From NCBI RefSeq assembly GCF_000721235.1, contig NZ_JOFH01000053.1, positions 1 through 34,386 on the forward strand: a stretch of DNA of 34,386 nt. The letters run 5' to 3'. Within the stretch, counting starts at the first letter, position 1. Each line of letters starts with the position of its first letter. The position numbers were made by a program, and so were the translations under genes. A model generated the notes under the pieces. The model did no database searches. It was given only the letters and a program-made list of their open reading frames with translations, and was not told the DNA's origin. Positions 31,750 to 34,386 of the stretch are shown here, in pieces. Source of the stretch: Streptomyces olivaceus. GTDB lineage: Bacteria > Actinomycetota > Actinomycetes > Streptomycetales > Streptomycetaceae.

Positions 31750-32466
31750 GCCCACCACCAGCCAGATGAACGCCGCGCCCGCGACCGTGCAGAGCAGGGT
31801 GGAGCGGGCGGGGTGCTCGTGGTGGGCCTCGGGGAGGATCTCGGCCGCGGCGAGGTAGAGCAGGACACCGCCGAACAGGCCGAGGTACGCGCCGAGTACG
31901 CCCTCCGGGATCGAGAAGAGGAGGGTGGAGGCCGCGCCGAGGACGGGGGCCACGGCGTCGGCGAACAGCATCGCGACCGCGCGGCGTCGGGCGTTCCCGT
32001 ACAGGCTGGTGAGCGTGTAGGTGTTGAAGCCGTCCGCGAAGTCGTGGGCGACCACGGCCATCGCGACCGCCGCGCCCATGCCGCCGCCGACCTGGAAGGC
32101 CGCGCCGATCGCCACGCCGTCCATCGCGCTGTGGCCGACCATCGCGGCGGCGGCCGTCAGGCCCACCTGGGGCGTGCGCCCGCCGTGTTCGTCGGCGCCG
32201 TGCGCGGCGCGGCGGGCGGCCAGCAGGCGTTCCACGAGGTGCGCGAGCAGGAATCCGGCGACGAAGAGCAGCAGTGCCGCGGGCACGCCGAACACCTCCT
32301 CGCCGGCCGCCTCCAGGGCCTCCGGCAGCAGGTCGAGGCCGACGACGCCCAGCATCAGCCCGCCGGCCAGACCCAGGACCAGGTGGCGCCGGTCGGTCAC
32401 GCGCTGTGCCGTCCAGCCGCCGGCCAGCGTCATCAGGAACGCGCCGAGCGCGACGAAGACCGCCAT
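31738..32466 (-). CDS. ZIP family divalent metal transporter
   Basis: A 242-residue integral membrane protein with about eight helices. The paired metal sites of ZIP carriers are visible as GHSAMDGVAIGAAF in helix 4 and VVAHDFADGFNT in helix 5. A short His/Glu-bearing loop (RRAAHGADEHGG) precedes helix 4. Zinc is the usual substrate, but iron, manganese or cobalt are possible, and it sits inside a cobalamin gene region that has no other cobalt carrier. ATG at 32466 is taken as start; a GTG 21 bases upstream is possible. It is divergent from cobE across 95 bases, and no clear Zur box was seen there. Confidence 0.88.
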   Translation of the reverse strand: MAVFVALGAFLMTLAGGWTAQRVTDRRHLVLGLAGGLMLGVVGLDLLPEALEAAGEEVFGVPAALLLFVAGFLLAHLVERLLAARRAAHGADEHGGRTPQVGLTAAAAMVGHSAMDGVAIGAAFQVGGGMGAAVAMAVVAHDFADGFNTYTLTSLYGNARRRAVAMLFADAVAPVLGAASTLLFSIPEGVLGAYLGLFGGVLLYLAAAEILPEAHHEHPARSTLLCTVAGAAFIWLVVGIAE

Positions 32467-32561
32467 GGGCCCTTGGTATCCGATCACGTCGCGTTCACGC
32501 GCGTACGACAGCAGCAACCGCAGTAAATATGCGCAGCACGCACAGGAGAGGACCACAATCC

Positions 32562-33203
32562 ATGGCTTCCGGGGTTCCCGCGGCTTCCGGGGCGTCCGCG
32601 GCCGAGGACGCCGGGGCGTCGGCCGACGAGGTGGCCTTCGTCGGCCGTCCGCCGTCCCTGGTCGTCGGGGTCGGCGCCGCCAGGGGCGCGCCGGTCGGCG
32701 AGGTGCTCGGCCTGGTGGAGGACGCCCTGCGCGACGCCGGGCTCTGCGTCGCGTCGGTCGCCGAACTGGCCACCGTGGACACCAAGTCCGGGGAGCCGGG
32801 GATCGTCGGCGCGGCCGAGCACTTGGGCGTTCCCCTGGTGACCTACCCCGCCGGCGAGTTGGCGGACGTGGAGGTGCCCAACCCCTCCGGCGCCCCGCTC
32901 TCGGCCGCGGGCACGGCGTCGGTCGCGGAGGCGGCGGCCCTGGCGGGCGGGGGCGAACTCCTCGTGCCCAAGCGGAAGTCGGCGGCCGTCCCGGCGAGGG
33001 CGACCTGCGCCGTCGTACGGCGTCCGGCGCGGGCGGAGGTGCGGCGGGCGTCGGTGCCGGTCGGTCTCGACCGGCACGTCGACCTGGTGCGCGACGACTC
33101 GTGCGGGTACCGGATCCCGCTGCCCGGGTGCGAGGACGAAGTGGGGCTGCCGCAGCAGCCGCACCGTCACGGGCAGGGACACGTGCATTCCCATGAGCAC
33201 TGA
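32562..33203 (+). CDS. cobE: CobE/CbiG C-terminal domain protein with His-rich tail
   Basis: A 213-residue protein whose middle (about 27-150) matches the CobE/CbiG C-terminal domain: VVGVGAARGAPVGEVLGLVE, the TVDTKSGEPGIVGAAEHLG segment, VPNPSGAPLSAAGTASVAEA and ELLVPKRKS. CobE is needed for full cobalamin synthesis in the aerobic pathway, with an unclear role. The last residues, HRHGQGHVHSHEH, carry six His in 13 and should bind metal. ATG at 32562 is preceded by AGGAGAGGA. A possible -10, TAAATA, lies at 32524. The 3' end overlaps cobC by 11 bases. Confidence 0.8.
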   Translation: MASGVPAASGASAAEDAGASADEVAFVGRPPSLVVGVGAARGAPVGEVLGLVEDALRDAGLCVASVAELATVDTKSGEPGIVGAAEHLGVPLVTYPAGELADVEVPNPSGAPLSAAGTASVAEAAALAGGGELLVPKRKSAAVPARATCAVVRRPARAEVRRASVPVGLDRHVDLVRDDSCGYRIPLPGCEDEVGLPQQPHRHGQGHVHSHEH

Positions 33204-34302
33204 GGCCGAGGGCGCGGGCGCGGGCGGAGGGCACGATCTGCGGCACCACGGGGACGCCGAGGTGCGCGACGGCGGTGCCGCACTGGTCGACCTCGCGGTG
33301 AACGTCCGCGCGGACACTCCCCCGGCCTGGCTGCGCGAGCACCTCGCGGCCTCGCTGGGTTCGCTCGCCGCCTACCCGGACGGGCGGGCCGCGCGGGCGG
33401 CGGTGGCGGCGCGGCACGGGCTGCCGGTGGAGCGGGTGCTGCTGACGGCGGGCGCGGCGGAGGCGTTCGTGCTGCTGGCGCGGGCGCTGAAGGTGTCCCG
33501 GCCGGTCGTGGTGCACCCGCAGTTCACGGAGCCGGAGGCGGCGCTGCGGGACGCGGGGCACACGGTCGACCGGGTGCTGCTGCGGGCGTCGGAAGGCTTC
33601 CGCCTCGACCCGGCGGCCGTGCCGGACGACGCCGACCTGGTGGTGGTCGGCAACCCGACCAATCCGACGTCGGTGCTGCACCCGGCGCCGGTGCTGGCGG
33701 AGCTGGCCCGTCCCGGGCGGACCCTGGTCGTGGACGAGGCGTTCATGGACGCGGTGCCGGGCGAGCGGGAGGCGCTGGCCGGGCGGACGGACGTGCCCGG
33801 CCTCGTGGTCCTGCGCAGCCTCACGAAGACGTGGGGGCTGGCGGGGCTGCGCGTCGGGTACGTGCTGGCGGCTCCGGAGACGATCGCGGCTCTGGAGCGT
33901 GCCCAGCCGCTGTGGCCGGTGTCCACGCCCGCGCTGGCGGCGGCGGAGGCGTGCGTGGCGCCGCGGGCGCTGGCGGAGGCGGCGCACGCCGGCCACCGGA
34001 TCGCCGCGGACCGGGACCGGCTCGTCGCCGGGCTCGGGGAGTACGCGGAGGCCGGGCTGCGGGTCGCGGGACCGGCAGCGGGCCCCTTCGTCCTGGTCCG
34101 CGTGCCGGACGGGGCCGGTGTACGGCACCGGTTGCGCGAACTCGGGTTCGCGGTGCGGCGCGGGGACACGTTCCCGGGTCTCGGCGCGGACTGGCTGCGC
34201 CTCGCGGTCCGGGACCGGGCCACGACGGACGCCTTCCTGCGGGCGCTCGGCCGGGCGCTGGACCGGGGGGCGCCGGGAGGGACGGGGCGGGAACCGGCCT
34301 GA
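33193..34302 (+). CDS. cobC: CobC-type PLP aminotransferase/decarboxylase
   Basis: A 369-residue fold-type I PLP enzyme related to histidinol-phosphate aminotransferase and to L-threonine-O-3-phosphate decarboxylase, which supplies aminopropanol phosphate for the lower loop of cobalamin. VVVGNPTNPTSVLHP is the typical Asn-Pro segment, TLVVDEAFMDAVPGE holds the Asp that contacts the PLP pyridine, and SLTKTWGLAGLRVGY contains the Schiff-base Lys. Together with CobD it would provide the aminopropanol arm. The ATG at 33193 lies inside the end of cobE, so the two are coupled. The exact activity, decarboxylase or aminotransferase, is inferred from context. The remaining 84 bases of the window hold nothing recognisable. 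Confidence 0.85.
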   Translation: MSTEAEGAGAGGGHDLRHHGDAEVRDGGAALVDLAVNVRADTPPAWLREHLAASLGSLAAYPDGRAARAAVAARHGLPVERVLLTAGAAEAFVLLARALKVSRPVVVHPQFTEPEAALRDAGHTVDRVLLRASEGFRLDPAAVPDDADLVVVGNPTNPTSVLHPAPVLAELARPGRTLVVDEAFMDAVPGEREALAGRTDVPGLVVLRSLTKTWGLAGLRVGYVLAAPETIAALERAQPLWPVSTPALAAAEACVAPRALAEAAHAGHRIAADRDRLVAGLGEYAEAGLRVAGPAAGPFVLVRVPDGAGVRHRLRELGFAVRRGDTFPGLGADWLRLAVRDRATTDAFLRALGRALDRGAPGGTGREPA

Positions 34303-34386
34303 GCCGCACGGCAGCCTCCCCGGTGCCCCGGCCCACTCACGCCTCCACCCCGCGAGCCCCCTCCGCGTCCTGCCCCCCCTCCCCCC

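Noticed and set aside
31318..32526. Frame that fuses the cobI fragment to about 280 further codons
   Set aside because: Beyond about 31705 it runs antisense through the ZIP gene and encodes low-complexity Arg/Gly/Glu-rich sequence with no family resemblance.
32467..32561. Zur-type operator between the ZIP gene and cobE
   Set aside because: No palindrome resembling the Streptomyces Zur box could be found; only a possible TAAATA -10 element is visible.
34303..34386. C-rich end of the window as a structural element
   Set aside because: It is only a short pyrimidine-rich run at the edge with no repeat or hairpin that can be supported.

Overview
The window reads as a chromosomal core segment of a Streptomyces species. 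Base composition is very GC-rich, codon third positions are almost always G or C, GTG starts are common, and ATGA/GTGA gene overlaps are frequent. It also carries the actinobacterial nucleoid protein gene gbn (SCO1839 in S. coelicolor). From memory, the gene order matches the region of the S. coelicolor chromosome around SCO1818-SCO1859. No phage, IS element, tRNA or rRNA was seen.

Left part (1-9.4 kb). This holds small membrane and zinc-binding proteins, moaA (molybdenum cofactor), a DUF485 + ActP-like acetate symporter pair, a secreted subtilisin-like protease, a CopD-family membrane protein, a DEDDh exonuclease with a BRCT domain and a cysteine-rich zinc protein. Middle part (9.4-22.7 kb). 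A possible one-spacer relic of a type I-E CRISPR array comes first. It is followed by SURF1, a GH15 glucoamylase-like enzyme and an SDR without the usual Tyr/Lys pair. Next are a five-gene Asp23/AmaP envelope-stress operon, a crotonase, gbn with a dense GATC cluster upstream, and an ABC-F ATPase behind a possible leaderless 7-codon leader peptide. The part closes with a frameshifted HEAT-like gene, an alpha/beta hydrolase and a class II aldolase.

Right part (22.7-34.4 kb). A pit phosphate transporter sits behind a PHO-box-like repeat and is followed by a small membrane gene and a strong terminator. A cobalamin riboswitch then opens a cobalamin operon: cobD, cobQ, a ChlI/ChlD-type chelatase, cobO and cobB. 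The operon looks eroded. No cobN lies between cobQ and the chelatase gene. After cobB only the first ~14 codons of a CobI-type methyltransferase remain, running straight into the terminator of a convergent ZIP metal transporter. Beyond it are cobE, with a His-rich tail, and cobC.

The most interesting signals are six: the apparently gutted cobalamin operon, the GATC cluster beside gbn, the ABC-F leader peptide with possible anti-Shine-Dalgarno pairing, the relic CRISPR unit with an exact 61-bp period, a dispersed intergenic-type repeat captured in frame inside cobB, and a single-base frameshift at about 19437. All homology statements come from motif recognition and memory; no search was run.
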